DNA of 64,000 nucleotides from JBBRMY01 sp038230595 (GCA_038230595.1 JBBRMY010000001.1:34318-98317); one strand, 5' to 3'. Positions 43,013 to 52,380 are shown, counted from the stretch's first letter. Notes: generated by a model not told the origin, from the sequence alone. Program-made: numbers and translations.

Positions 43013-43040
43013 GGATTCCTGCTTTCGCAGGAATGACAAA
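43013..43040. repeat. Palindromic repeat, family E (ATTCCTGC...GCAGGAAT)
   Basis: Perfect arms ATTCCTGC (43015-43022) / GCAGGAAT (43027-43034), loop TTTC, followed by GACAA. Elements of this shape (ATTCCxGC-TTTC-GCxGGAATGACA) are common between genes in many bacteria. It lies directly after the citrate synthase stop codon. Confidence 0.7.
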
Positions 43041-43045
43041 ATTTA

Positions 43046-44323
43046 CTACTTCGCTGCGAAATTCTTAATAAACTTTGTTGTTACAGATTTTGGTCTTACT
43101 ATAGAATTATTCATAGCTCGCGCTAATATCAGTTGTGCTGAAAGCCCTAATATTCTTGAAACGCTGAAGAGTACAGTATAGTATTCATATTCCTTTAGTC
43201 CATAATGATAAAGCATTGAACCGCTGGCAGCATCAACATTCGGCCATGGATCTTTTGCTTTTCCCTGTTCAGTTAATATGTTAGGAACGATCTCAAATAA
43301 CTGCTTAACTATTTTGAATATCTCATCATCAGGAATTGATTCATTTCCAAAATTAATAAACGCTGTGAATCTCGGATCAGTTACTCTTAGAACAGCATGA
43401 CCGTATCCCGGAATAACTCTTCCGCTGCTCAGTAATTTTTCGCAATAGTCTTTCACTTCTGCATCTGAAGGAGCATGTCCGATATCTGCTTTCATTTTTA
43501 CAATGAATGCAAGACATTCTTGATTTGCAAGGCCATGTAACGGTCCTGCTAATCCATTTAATCCGCCGCTGATAGAATAATATGCATCTGATAAAGCAGA
43601 GCCAATAGTCTGGCAAGCAAATGCGCTTACGTTTCCGCCTTCATGATCTGAATGCAGAACCATGTATAATCTCATCAGGTCTGCAAGCTTTCCATTGTCG
43701 TCCTGAATTCCAAGCATCTTTGCATAATTTGCTGCCCAGTCAAGGTTTTTATCCGGAGCAATCGCATCACCCTTGTTAAATCTTTTCCTGTAAATATGCG
43801 CAGCGAGAACCGGCACTCTTGCAATAATGTTCAGGCAATCTTCAAGCATTGATTCCCAGCGAGTATTTTTATTTGAGCCTTCAGTATATTTCTGACGGAA
43901 AACTGATTCGTTTTCCATGATAAGAATTGCTGCATTAAGCATCACCATCGGATGAGTATCTTTTGGTAAAGCATCCAGCATTTTAATTACATATTCAGGA
44001 AGGTCACATCTTTTTTTCAGGTCATCCTGAAGATCTTTTAAAGCATCTGCATCAGGTAGCTCACCGGTTAAAAGAAGATAGAATATTTCTTCAGGTAATT
44101 TTTTTGTAAGTTCAAGAATTGGAACACCACGGATTATCAGTCCTGTATCAAGACCTACTTCAGATGTATCGCATACTAAACCTTTGACTCCTCGCATTCC
44201 GCCATAAAGCTGGTCAATAGTAACTTCACTGATCTGTTTTTTCGAGTGGTCTTTTACGATTGATTTTGCTTCTTCTCTTAACGCAGTAATTTGGGAGGCA
44301 AGTTTTTCTTTTAATTTGCCCAT
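43046..44323 (-). CDS. gltA: Citrate synthase, eukaryote-type
   Basis: The 425-residue enzyme condenses acetyl-CoA and oxaloacetate. Active-site residues match the mitochondrial-type enzyme: H227 in HSDHEGGNVSAF, H263 in GPLHGLANQE, H309 in PGYGHAVLR and D364 in NVDAASGS. These segments resemble the animal/mitochondrial form far more than the E. coli hexameric form. The N-terminus (about 30 residues) is a helical cytoplasmic start, not a transit peptide. Transcribed alone. With sdhA/sdhB it supplies TCA functions. Gene symbol assigned by function only. Confidence 0.93.
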   Translation of the reverse strand: MGKLKEKLASQITALREEAKSIVKDHSKKQISEVTIDQLYGGMRGVKGLVCDTSEVGLDTGLIIRGVPILELTKKLPEEIFYLLLTGELPDADALKDLQDDLKKRCDLPEYVIKMLDALPKDTHPMVMLNAAILIMENESVFRQKYTEGSNKNTRWESMLEDCLNIIARVPVLAAHIYRKRFNKGDAIAPDKNLDWAANYAKMLGIQDDNGKLADLMRLYMVLHSDHEGGNVSAFACQTIGSALSDAYYSISGGLNGLAGPLHGLANQECLAFIVKMKADIGHAPSDAEVKDYCEKLLSSGRVIPGYGHAVLRVTDPRFTAFINFGNESIPDDEIFKIVKQLFEIVPNILTEQGKAKDPWPNVDAASGSMLYHYGLKEYEYYTVLFSVSRILGLSAQLILARAMNNSIVRPKSVTTKFIKNFAAK

Positions 44324-44583
44324 ATTGTTTTAGATTTATTAGAACAGTATTAAATATAACTTAATTAATTTTAACTAAAAAGATACGTTAGAATGCAGAA
44401 TTCAGGTAAAATTTTGGTATAAATTTATTGTTAAACAAATGTACGGGCAGAACTATGTGTCTGTCTATTTCCCAGATTGAAGCATTCGGGGAAGACATGT
44501 TGCCAGCTCATTTATTTTAAAATCGTCCATTTTTAGACTTTTTATAATTTTGATTTAATATTACTTTAAATATTAACTGACAT

Positions 44584-45264
44584 ATGCCTCAAATCTCTTT
44601 TCATGGTCATTCTGTGTTACAGATCAGAACTGATGAACATACGATATTAATCGATCCGTTCATTACAGGTAATCCATTATGTGATCTGAATGCAGACGAT
44701 ATAAAATGTGATTATATTATTCTATCTCATGGTCATGGTGATCATCTAGGCGATACAATTGATATCGCAAGACGAAACGATGCTGAAGTCATTGCAATGG
44801 TTGAGCTGGCTCATTACTGTAAAGATCACGGAGTTAAAAAAGTTCAGACTTTAAATCTTGGTGGCTGCTTTAAGGCTCCATTCGGACAGGTAAAGCTAAC
44901 CCTTGCTCATCATTCTTCTTCAACACCTGACGGAGCATATGCAGGAGATCCGGCAGGAATAATAATACATTTTGATAATAAAACAATTTATCATGCGGGT
45001 GACACAGCTCTTTTTTTTGATATGAAGCTTATAGGTGAAATGCATAAGATCGATTTTGCATTCATGCCTGCCGGTGATTATTTCACAATGGGTCCTGATG
45101 ATTTTGTTAAAGCTGCTGAATTTGTAAATGCAGATATTTCCATTCCAATACATTATAATACATTTCCGGTAATTAAGATCGACGAGCATGAACTTTGCAG
45201 AAAAGTTGAAGCCATAGGTAAAAAGTGCCTTATTATGAAACCCGGTGATGTAATAGATTTTTAA
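44584..45264 (+). CDS. Metallo-beta-lactamase-fold metal-dependent hydrolase (UPF0173)
   Basis: A 226-residue MBL-fold protein of the UPF0173 type. Metal ligands lie in LSHGHGDHLGD (HxHxDH), in THE-like LAHHSSSTPDG, in YHAGDTALFFD and in SIPIHYNTFP. The catalytic role is unknown; homologues are widespread. Encoded 12 bases upstream of parA and likely co-transcribed with the partition genes. Confidence 0.9.
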   Translation: MPQISFHGHSVLQIRTDEHTILIDPFITGNPLCDLNADDIKCDYIILSHGHGDHLGDTIDIARRNDAEVIAMVELAHYCKDHGVKKVQTLNLGGCFKAPFGQVKLTLAHHSSSTPDGAYAGDPAGIIIHFDNKTIYHAGDTALFFDMKLIGEMHKIDFAFMPAGDYFTMGPDDFVKAAEFVNADISIPIHYNTFPVIKIDEHELCRKVEAIGKKCLIMKPGDVIDF

Positions 45265-45276
45265 AATAAAGAATTC

Positions 45277-46104
45277 TTGACTAAAATAATTTCAATAGCG
45301 AATCAAAAAGGCGGAGTTGGCAAAACAACTACGGCTGTAAATCTTTCAGCTGCAATTGCTGCACTTGGAAGGAAGGTACTTTTAATTGATTCAGATCCAC
45401 AGGCAAACGCTTCTACAGGAGTAGGTATGGAAGCAAAATCTGACGGAAGATCTATCTACGAAGTCCTCATTTCAAGCACGGGCATCAGTGAATGTATTAA
45501 GCAGACATTTATTCCGAACCTTGACTGCATTACTTCTAACATTAATCTTGTTGCTGCAGAACTTGAGCTTACACAAATGATATCACGTGAAAGAGTTCTG
45601 ATGAGCAAGCTGAAATTTTTTTTAAAGAATGACGGATTAGAAAAAAATTATGATTTTGTAATAATTGATTGTCCTCCTTCACTTGGATTGATAACACTTA
45701 ATGCTCTTACTGCTGCGCATGCAATTCTTATTCCTGTTCAGTGCGAATATTATGCTCTTGAAGGTCTTTCTGCTCTTTTGAATACTATAAAAAATGTAAA
45801 AAATTCTTACAATCCCGACCTTAACATTGAAGGCTATTTAATGACTATGTTCGATTCAAGGTTGAGACTTTCTAATCAGATCGAAGTTGAGCTGAATAAG
45901 TTCTTTGGAGAAAAAGTTTATAAGACAAAAATATTCAGGAATGTAAAAATTGGTGAAGCTCCGAGTTACGGAAAGCCTGTTACTGTTTATGATCCTACTT
46001 CAATGGGAGCGATCAATTATTTTGATCTTGCAAAAGAATTCCTTGGCAGGAACGGTATTACTCTTCCAGATGCTGAACAGCCGTCTTACAGTCACCCGAT
46101 ATAA
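45277..46104 (+). CDS. parA: Chromosome-partition ATPase ParA (Soj)
   Basis: A 275-residue ParA/MinD-family ATPase. Deviant Walker A motif KGGVGKTTTAVNL (K11, K16), LLIDSDPQANAS as the switch, and IIDCPPSLGL. The start is TTG at 45277, with no ATG in the right place. It works with ParB, encoded 24 bases downstream, to segregate the chromosome origin. This pair usually lies near oriC, but no origin or parS site is recognised here. Confidence 0.95.
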   Translation: MTKIISIANQKGGVGKTTTAVNLSAAIAALGRKVLLIDSDPQANASTGVGMEAKSDGRSIYEVLISSTGISECIKQTFIPNLDCITSNINLVAAELELTQMISRERVLMSKLKFFLKNDGLEKNYDFVIIDCPPSLGLITLNALTAAHAILIPVQCEYYALEGLSALLNTIKNVKNSYNPDLNIEGYLMTMFDSRLRLSNQIEVELNKFFGEKVYKTKIFRNVKIGEAPSYGKPVTVYDPTSMGAINYFDLAKEFLGRNGITLPDAEQPSYSHPI

Positions 46105-46128
46105 AAAAATTTTATTAATAAAGTTTAA

Positions 46129-47022
46129 ATGGAAAAACAAGTTTTAGGAAAAGGTCTTTCAGCTTTGTTCTCAGAGAAGAATGTTGACCTCGATTCTATA
46201 AATAATAATAAATCAGGCAATGAGTCTGCTTTGTTTATTGATATAAATAAGATTTTCACCAATCCAAATCAGCCGAGACAGGTTTATGATCAGGAAAAAT
46301 TAAACGAGCTTTCTGAATCTATTAAGACAAACGGTATCATTCAGCCTCTAACTGTAAAATATTCCCGTGAAAATAATTGTTACGTACTTCTCTCAGGCGA
46401 AAGAAGATTAAAAGCTGCAAAGATAGCAGGGCTTTCAGAAGTGCCGGTCTTTAATTATGATAAAGCTGCAGATAAAGAAGAAGAAAAGCATTTTATTGCA
46501 CTACTTGAAAATATACAAAGGGATGATCTGAATGCAATGGATCTTTCCGATGCATTTCAAAAGACAATGGATGATTTTAATCTGACTCAGGAAGAGCTTG
46601 CTTCAAAGATCAACAAGAACAGAAGCACTATAGGAAATTATCTCAGACTTCAGAATCTTCCGGCAGAAATAAAAGTTTATTTGAGAAAAGGCGAGCTTCA
46701 GGAAGGTCATGCAAGAACTCTTGCAAGGCTGTCAACTCCTGAAGAAATGAAGCAGCTTGCTAAAAGGATAATTGAAGAAAAATTATCTGTCCGCCAGCTT
46801 GAAGAGATAACAAAAGATAAAGCAAAGTTTGTTAAGAAAAAGAAGCCGGAAAATAAGAATATTAAACTGCAGTATCTGGATCATATTGAAGAAAGATTGA
46901 GAAATTATTTCGGTACGAAAGTACGATTGAATCCTTCTTCTAAGGAAAAAGGAACAATAGTAGTAGAATACTATTCAAACAATGATCTTGACCGAATACT
47001 TGAGCTTTGCGAAAAAAATTAA
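46129..47022 (+). CDS. parB: Chromosome-partition CTPase ParB
   Basis: The 297-residue ParB protein clamps DNA at parS sites. The N-terminal ParA-contact region LGKGLSALFSEK is basic; the CTPase segments are IFTNPNQPRQVYDQEKL, LSGERRLKAAKIAG and ALLENIQRDDLNAMD. A helix-turn-helix (LTQEELASKINKNRSTIGNY) follows. The C-terminal dimer domain is short. Encoded directly after parA. Confidence 0.95.
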   Translation: MEKQVLGKGLSALFSEKNVDLDSINNNKSGNESALFIDINKIFTNPNQPRQVYDQEKLNELSESIKTNGIIQPLTVKYSRENNCYVLLSGERRLKAAKIAGLSEVPVFNYDKAADKEEEKHFIALLENIQRDDLNAMDLSDAFQKTMDDFNLTQEELASKINKNRSTIGNYLRLQNLPAEIKVYLRKGELQEGHARTLARLSTPEEMKQLAKRIIEEKLSVRQLEEITKDKAKFVKKKKPENKNIKLQYLDHIEERLRNYFGTKVRLNPSSKEKGTIVVEYYSNNDLDRILELCEKN

Positions 47023-47037
47023 AAACTTTTTATAGTA

Positions 47038-47415
47038 ATGAAAACAATTCTTAAAAGCGATAAAGCGCCATTAGCTGTCGGACCGTATTCTCAGGCAATA
47101 GGATTTAAAGACCTGATCTTTACATCGGGGCAGGTAGCTTTGGATACATCCGGAAAATTAGTAAGTGAAGACATTAAAGAGCAGACGAAGCAGGCTTTAA
47201 AGAATCTTTCGTTCATTCTTGAAGAGAACGGTTCAAGCCTGAATAATGTTATAAAGTCAACAGTCTTTCTTAGAACAATGGATGATTTTACAGCAATGAA
47301 TGAAGTTTATGCTGAAAGCTTTGGTGAAGCATTGCCGGCAAGAAGCACTATCGCAGTTTCAGGGCTTCCAAAAGATGCACGTGTAGAAATTGAAGTAATA
47401 GCTTTTAAAAATTAA
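47038..47415 (+). CDS. ridA: RidA-family deaminase
   Basis: A 125-residue RidA (YjgF/UK114) protein that hydrolyses reactive enamine/imine intermediates. Hallmarks: APLAVGPYSQAIGF, FTSGQVALD, VIKSTVFLRTMDDF and ARSTIAVSGLPKDARVEIEVIAF, including the Arg that binds the carboxylate. Cytoplasmic. Follows parB by 15 bases, so co-transcription is likely. Confidence 0.95.
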   Translation: MKTILKSDKAPLAVGPYSQAIGFKDLIFTSGQVALDTSGKLVSEDIKEQTKQALKNLSFILEENGSSLNNVIKSTVFLRTMDDFTAMNEVYAESFGEALPARSTIAVSGLPKDARVEIEVIAFKN

Positions 47416-47434
47416 TCAGAAAAATAATCAAAGA

Positions 47435-47902
47435 ATGAAAGACTTCCATTACACACCATTATTTGAAAGTTCAGGACCAGGTGAAGTGGGTTTTACTATC
47501 GGCTCAGCTATTAATGCAAGCCTTAGCAAAGTCTGGGAAAATGTCTGTAAAGGCGAGAACCTGAAAAAGTATTTTAATACTGACACAAAAGGGAATCTTG
47601 ATGAAGGCGGGCAGGTTATATGGATTTGGGGTGAACAGGGTGTTGTTATTAATGTTCTGGAAGTGATCCCTTTTGAAAAGATAGTCTTTGAATGGAACGG
47701 TAATAATGTTGAATACAAAGTAACTACTGAATTTCATTTCGAGCTTATAAAAAAAGAGACAATAATTAAGATCAAAGAAAAAGGCTGGAATAACGATACT
47801 AAAGGTCTGAAAAGCGCCTTTGCGAACTGCAGCGGCTGGACTGAATATCTAAATGCATTAAAAGTTCATATCGAATATAACATTAATTTTTTAAAAGAAT
47901 AA
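47435..47902 (+). CDS. SRPBCC/AHSA1-type ligand-binding protein
   Basis: A 155-residue START/Bet v1-like (SRPBCC) domain of the AHSA1 type. ASLSKVWENVCKGENLKKYF is the usual start helix, and KIVFEWNGNNVEYKVTTEFH plus the end helix WTEYLNALKVHIEYNINF complete the fold. Ligand unknown. It lies between ridA and the large T9SS gene, 10 bases before the latter, in one orientation. Confidence 0.86.
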   Translation: MKDFHYTPLFESSGPGEVGFTIGSAINASLSKVWENVCKGENLKKYFNTDTKGNLDEGGQVIWIWGEQGVVINVLEVIPFEKIVFEWNGNNVEYKVTTEFHFELIKKETIIKIKEKGWNNDTKGLKSAFANCSGWTEYLNALKVHIEYNINFLKE

Positions 47903-47912
47903 ATAAACTAAT

Positions 47913-50426
47913 ATGAAAAAACTATCTTTGTACTTATTCGCAATTTTAACGCTAATGCTGTCTAATAATTATTTAATAGCACAGGTGGGAAATGACGAAG
48001 ACAATGAAACATCAGAAACGATCTTTCAGAGAGAGCATTTTATTTACGAAAGAAGAGCAGGTGGTCCGGGAATAACAATTCCTGCAGACGCATATCATAA
48101 TGCAATTGAGCAAATGAGAAGAATGCCCCGCATAGCTGATCAGTTAAGTTCTCCCTTCTCACTTCCATTCTGGGAAAGTGTTAATCCTTCAGGAATGTTT
48201 TATCAGGTTACAAATGCAAATAATATTTCAGGAAGAACTAACTCTATAGCATTTCATCCGACTAATCCATTAATAATGTATATCGCTGCTGCAGGCGGCG
48301 GAGTATGGAAGACTACCAACGGAGGTGCTAACTGGAATGTAATGACCGATATGCTTTCAAATATTGCTTCCGGTGATATTGCTATTGATCCGATAAATCC
48401 AAACGTACTTTATTACGGAACAGGTGAGCTTAACTATTCTCAGGATAGCCACTATGGTGATGGAATTTATAAGACTACAGATGCAGGAAATACATGGGTT
48501 CAGGTTGCTCCTTATTCACAAAGTGCAAGTTATTCAAAAATAATTGTATCATCTGCAAATCCAAACGTAGTTTACGCTGCAGGTAAAGCAGGGATATTTA
48601 AATCAACAAATGCAGGTCTTACATGGACAAGTAGCCTGGTTATCACAAATGTAAATGCAATGGTGATGGACTGGATGAATAATAATATTTTGTATATGAC
48701 AACAAATGCATTCTCTTCAGCAGGAACTGTCAGAAAATCTACAGATGCAGGAGCAACCTGGTCAATTTTAAGCACCGGTTTGCCGGCTTCTAATATGGGA
48801 AGAGCTCCAATGGTTATGTCAACAGTTGATCCTCAAACATTATATATTGGATTTGCCAATAGCAGCGGCGGAAGCCTTCTTGGTGTTTATAAAACTGTCG
48901 ATGGCGGTAGTAACTGGACTTTGCAAAACAATGCAACTAACTATCTAGGTACTCAGGGATGGTATGATAATGCATTGGCTATAAAGCCTTTAACAACTGA
49001 TTTTATTGTTACAGGCGGTCTCGATCTTTATTCATCACCGAATTCAGGAACAACACTGACTAAAAAAACTTCATGGTCAAGCTCAACAACAGGAAATTTT
49101 TGCCACGCTGATATTCATTTTTTAACTTATAATCCATTGGATAATAATTTGTTTTGCTGTTCAGACGGCGGAATTTATAAGTCAAGTAATGATGGCGCGA
49201 ACTGGGTCGATCTGAATGCTACAATTTCAACTTTGCAATATATGAGCGCAGATTATGATCCTACAAATCCGGCTAACATGCAGGGCGGATGCCAGGATAA
49301 TAACAAGCAATTTACAACTAATAATGGTGCAGTCTGGGTACAGAAAACTACCGGAGACGGAGGATACACAATTATTGATTCAGAGAATCCTTTTTATGTT
49401 TATGGTCAGTATGTTAATGGATCTATTCAGCGTTCAGCAAATGCGGGATCAACATTTTCAGATTTTACACCAAGCGGATCAAGCGGAGGATTATTTTACA
49501 ATCCTTTTGAAGCAGCGCCGGATAATTCAAGATTCATAGTATTCGGAAGAGCAAATGTATTTGTAACAACAGATGCAAGAACTGCATCAGCATCTTCAGG
49601 GTGGACTCAAATTGCTACAACAACTGTTGTTGGAGGAAATGTTTCAGGAATCGGTATTGGAAACGGAACCGCACCAACAAGAATTTACATAGGTACTTCA
49701 GGGGGAAAGATCTTATCAACTTCTGACGGCGGTGCTAACTGGACAACTGTAACAGGATTTCCATACGTAAGCGATTTTGCAGTTGATAAAACGGATGATG
49801 CTATCTGTTATGCATCCTGCTCAGGAGTATTTGCAGACAAAAAAGTATTCAAGTCAACAGACGGCGGTGCAACATGGACAAGTATTTCAAGTAACTTGCC
49901 GAACGTAGCTGTTAACTCTGTTATTTTAAGAAATGCAGCTCCAAGAGCTTTATTCGCCGGAACAGATCTGGGTGTTTTTATTTCAACCAACGATGGTGCA
50001 AGCTGGTCAACGCTAAGTACAGGAATGCCCACGGTTGCGGTTTACGATATGAAATACAGAGAAGGAAATAAGATCCTGCTTGCAGCAACTCACGGAAGAG
50101 GATGCTTTAAAATTGATCTTGCGGGCTTGACTGATATACATAACAGTAATACACTGACAGCTGAAAATTTCGGATTGTCACAGAATTATCCTAATCCTTT
50201 TAACCCAACTACTAAAATAAAATATTCTGTTCCTTCAAATTCATTTGTAACGCTGAAAGTTTATAGTATAACAGGAAATGAACTGGAAACAATTGTAAGC
50301 AGACAGCAGGGAAGAGGAGTTTATGAAGCGCAATGGGATGCTTCAAAATATTCAAGCGGAGTTTACATATATAAAATAAGTGCCGGCAGCTTCAATGAAA
50401 GTAAAATGATGCTGTTAGTAAAATAA
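47913..50426 (+). CDS. T9SS-secreted BNR/sortilin-like repeat protein
   Basis: An 837-residue protein with signal peptide (ending NYLIAQ). From residue about 120 onward it has about ten Asp-box/BNR-like repeats such as GVWKTTNGGANW, GIYKTTDAGNTW, GIFKSTNAGLTW, KVFKSTDGGATW and GVFISTNDGASW, which form a beta-propeller of the sortilin/VPS10 type. The C-terminus is a T9SS type-A domain (NYPNPFNPTTKIKY). Glycosidase activity is not implied; surface binding or a polysaccharide-related role is possible. Last gene of a plus-strand run, ending at hairpins. Confidence 0.88.
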   Translation: MKKLSLYLFAILTLMLSNNYLIAQVGNDEDNETSETIFQREHFIYERRAGGPGITIPADAYHNAIEQMRRMPRIADQLSSPFSLPFWESVNPSGMFYQVTNANNISGRTNSIAFHPTNPLIMYIAAAGGGVWKTTNGGANWNVMTDMLSNIASGDIAIDPINPNVLYYGTGELNYSQDSHYGDGIYKTTDAGNTWVQVAPYSQSASYSKIIVSSANPNVVYAAGKAGIFKSTNAGLTWTSSLVITNVNAMVMDWMNNNILYMTTNAFSSAGTVRKSTDAGATWSILSTGLPASNMGRAPMVMSTVDPQTLYIGFANSSGGSLLGVYKTVDGGSNWTLQNNATNYLGTQGWYDNALAIKPLTTDFIVTGGLDLYSSPNSGTTLTKKTSWSSSTTGNFCHADIHFLTYNPLDNNLFCCSDGGIYKSSNDGANWVDLNATISTLQYMSADYDPTNPANMQGGCQDNNKQFTTNNGAVWVQKTTGDGGYTIIDSENPFYVYGQYVNGSIQRSANAGSTFSDFTPSGSSGGLFYNPFEAAPDNSRFIVFGRANVFVTTDARTASASSGWTQIATTTVVGGNVSGIGIGNGTAPTRIYIGTSGGKILSTSDGGANWTTVTGFPYVSDFAVDKTDDAICYASCSGVFADKKVFKSTDGGATWTSISSNLPNVAVNSVILRNAAPRALFAGTDLGVFISTNDGASWSTLSTGMPTVAVYDMKYREGNKILLAATHGRGCFKIDLAGLTDIHNSNTLTAENFGLSQNYPNPFNPTTKIKYSVPSNSFVTLKVYSITGNELETIVSRQQGRGVYEAQWDASKYSSGVYIYKISAGSFNESKMMLLVK

Positions 50427-50434
50427 TGAATTGC

Positions 50435-50459
50435 AGAGACGCGTTGATCGCGTCTCTTT
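50435..50459 (+). repeat. Single family A palindrome, copy 3, at a gene end
   Basis: Arms AGAGACGCG / CGCGTCTCT flank a short loop, followed by TTT. It starts nine bases after the stop codon of the BNR protein and may act as a terminator. It shares GAGACGC arms with the composite copies at 2581 and 29894. Confidence 0.65.
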
Positions 50460-50474
50460 TAAAAAAGGACATAA

Positions 50475-50510
50475 AAAAAGCGTGCAACTTGAAAAAGATG
50501 CACGCTTTTT
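50475..50510. terminator. Bidirectional terminator between BNR gene and rpsT
   Basis: A perfect 12-bp stem, AAAAAGCGTGCA (50475-50486) / TGCACGCTTTTT (50499-50510), with A-run and T-run on opposite sides. It serves the convergent genes. Confidence 0.9.
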
Positions 50511-50529
50511 TAAATTTAAAGCTAAAAAA

Positions 50530-50787
50530 TTATTTTGCTAATTTATTCAGTAACTTAGCGATCTTAGATTTTGTATTTGCAGCTTTGTTTTTATGAATAA
50601 GACCTTTGCCTGCAGCTCTGTCAAGAATAGCTGTTGTCTTCTTAAACTCTTCCATACCTGCTGCTTTGTCGGTAGAGCTTGCTGATCTTTTAATAGAACC
50701 TTTTAATAATGCTCTGTTCTTCTTGTTCTTTTCAGTCTTCTTTATTGTCTGTCTTGCTCTTTTTTGAGCTGATTTGTGCCTTAACAT
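50530..50787 (-). CDS. rpsT: 30S ribosomal protein S20
   Basis: An 85-residue, very basic helical protein with the S20 pattern: RHKSAQKRARQTIKKTEKNK near the start, then NRALLKGSIKR, and a C-terminal helix GKGLIHKNKAANTKSKIAK. It binds 16S rRNA in the 30S subunit. Monocistronic and opposite in direction to its neighbours. Confidence 0.95.
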   Translation of the reverse strand: MLRHKSAQKRARQTIKKTEKNKKNRALLKGSIKRSASSTDKAAGMEEFKKTTAILDRAAGKGLIHKNKAANTKSKIAKLLNKLAK

Positions 50788-50940
50788 TAATTAGATCTTT
50801 ATAAATTTTAAATAGCTTTAAATTTACTCAATATATCCTCCAAAATCAAACCTGAAATCCTTGCAATTTATTAAATGAACTGTTATTTAATTAAAAAAGC
50901 ATGATTTTGAATATAATTAATTATCGAAATTAGATTAAAA

Positions 50941-52380
50941 ATGCGTTTTATTGCAATCACTATAATATTTTTAGCTTCTGCATCATTATTTGCTCAGGAC
51001 AAGATAGAGTTGAAAAACGCTGATTCTTTGACCGGAAAGGTAGTAAATGGAGAAGAGATCCGCGAAGCTTTCGGAAATGTAGCTTTTGTGCAGGGAAATG
51101 TAAGAGTATTTTGCAATTCAGCTACGCAATTCATTGCACAGAACAAAGTTGAATTAAGAGGAAATGTAAAAATATACCAGGATTCATTAACACTTATTAC
51201 ATCCAAGGCGACTTACTATGGAAATGAAAAGAAGGCAATAGGTGAAGGTGGTGTAACGCTTCAAGATCCTAATGCAACTCTTCGGGCAAATAACGGAACA
51301 TATTTTTTTAACGAAGCACGCGCATATTTTACAGGCGATGTTATTATTTTAAATCCTCAGTATAAAATAACTTCGAAAGTACTTACTTACATGAGAAATA
51401 CAGAGGACTCTTTTGCCAGAGGAAATGTTATTGTTACCACAGATTCTGCAGTTATAAAGGCAGAGAATATTGATTTTTATAAAAGACAGTTTAAGACATT
51501 TGCTTATAAAAATGTAAGTATATACAGTGACTCGACTTATATTTATTCTGATTCTTTAACAAATTATTCAAATGAAAAGCGGTCTCTCGCTGCAGGTCAT
51601 GTTAAAGTTGTAAGCCTGAACAATAATACTACTCTTTACGGAAATGAGTTGGAGAACCTTGAGACGCAAAAATATACCCGGCTTTCAGGCGATGCAATGC
51701 TTATCCAGATTGACAATGATCAGACAAAATCTGAACATGATACTTTGTATATATACAGTAATTCAATGGAAGCATTTAAACTAAAACCTGAGTATTATGT
51801 TGCAGATAAAAATGTTCAGACAATTAGAGGAAAGTTTTACAGCAGATCAGATAGAACTGTTTATTTTAAAGAAACTTCTAAAATTGCTTTAAGCGGCAAC
51901 CCTATAGTATGGCAGGATGAATTTCAGATTAGCGGTGATTCTATATCTGCCGATCTCCCGCAGAATAAGCTCCAGACTATTTATGTTAAAAAAATATCTG
52001 AGATCCAGGATTCCAGAAACTCATTTATTATTTCCGGAAATCCTGATACATTTTTCCCCGACAGGTTTAATCAAATGTCCGGAAAAAATATCACTCTTTA
52101 TTTTTCGGATAACAAAACAGACTCAATTGTTTCATTAGAAAATTCTAACAGCCTTTATTTTATTTTTGAAGAAAAAAAAGCTAATGGAATGAATGTTTCC
52201 GAAGGAGAGAATATAAAAATTCTTTTTGATGAAAATAAAAAAGCTTCTAAAATAATTGTTCAGGAAGATGTAAAAGGACAATTTGTACCTGAACAAATGG
52301 TTAATTCCCAGCCAAAAACCTTACCGGGATATGTTTTAAGAGCAGATAAGCCTGTCAGGCGGCAGGCTCCCTCTAAATAA
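50941..52380 (+). CDS. OstA/LptA-like organic solvent tolerance protein
   Basis: A 479-residue protein with a signal peptide (ending SLFAQ), built of repeated beta-jellyroll strands: AFVQGNVRVFCNSATQFIA, LRGNVKIYQDSLTLIT, AIGEGGVTLQDPNATLRANN and FTGDVIIL. This is the OstA-like repeat shared by LptA and LptD, so it likely acts as a periplasmic bridge in lipopolysaccharide transport. LptC is at 13260. The final residues (PVRRQAPSK) derive from a palindrome (52349-52368). There is no beta-barrel, so it is not full LptD. Confidence 0.84.
   Translation: MRFIAITIIFLASASLFAQDKIELKNADSLTGKVVNGEEIREAFGNVAFVQGNVRVFCNSATQFIAQNKVELRGNVKIYQDSLTLITSKATYYGNEKKAIGEGGVTLQDPNATLRANNGTYFFNEARAYFTGDVIILNPQYKITSKVLTYMRNTEDSFARGNVIVTTDSAVIKAENIDFYKRQFKTFAYKNVSIYSDSTYIYSDSLTNYSNEKRSLAAGHVKVVSLNNNTTLYGNELENLETQKYTRLSGDAMLIQIDNDQTKSEHDTLYIYSNSMEAFKLKPEYYVADKNVQTIRGKFYSRSDRTVYFKETSKIALSGNPIVWQDEFQISGDSISADLPQNKLQTIYVKKISEIQDSRNSFIISGNPDTFFPDRFNQMSGKNITLYFSDNKTDSIVSLENSNSLYFIFEEKKANGMNVSEGENIKILFDENKKASKIIVQEDVKGQFVPEQMVNSQPKTLPGYVLRADKPVRRQAPSK
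52349..52368. repeat. Palindrome inside the OstA-like 3' coding end
   Basis: Arms AGCCTG and CAGGCT around an 8-base centre, read in frame as KPVRRQAP just before the stop codon. It resembles GCCTG...CAGGC repeats found between genes elsewhere, here absorbed into a coding end. Confidence 0.5.

Noticed and set aside
42885..43181. 98-codon plus-strand open frame
   Set aside because: It spans a perfect terminator, a palindromic repeat and the 3' end of the citrate synthase gene on the other strand.
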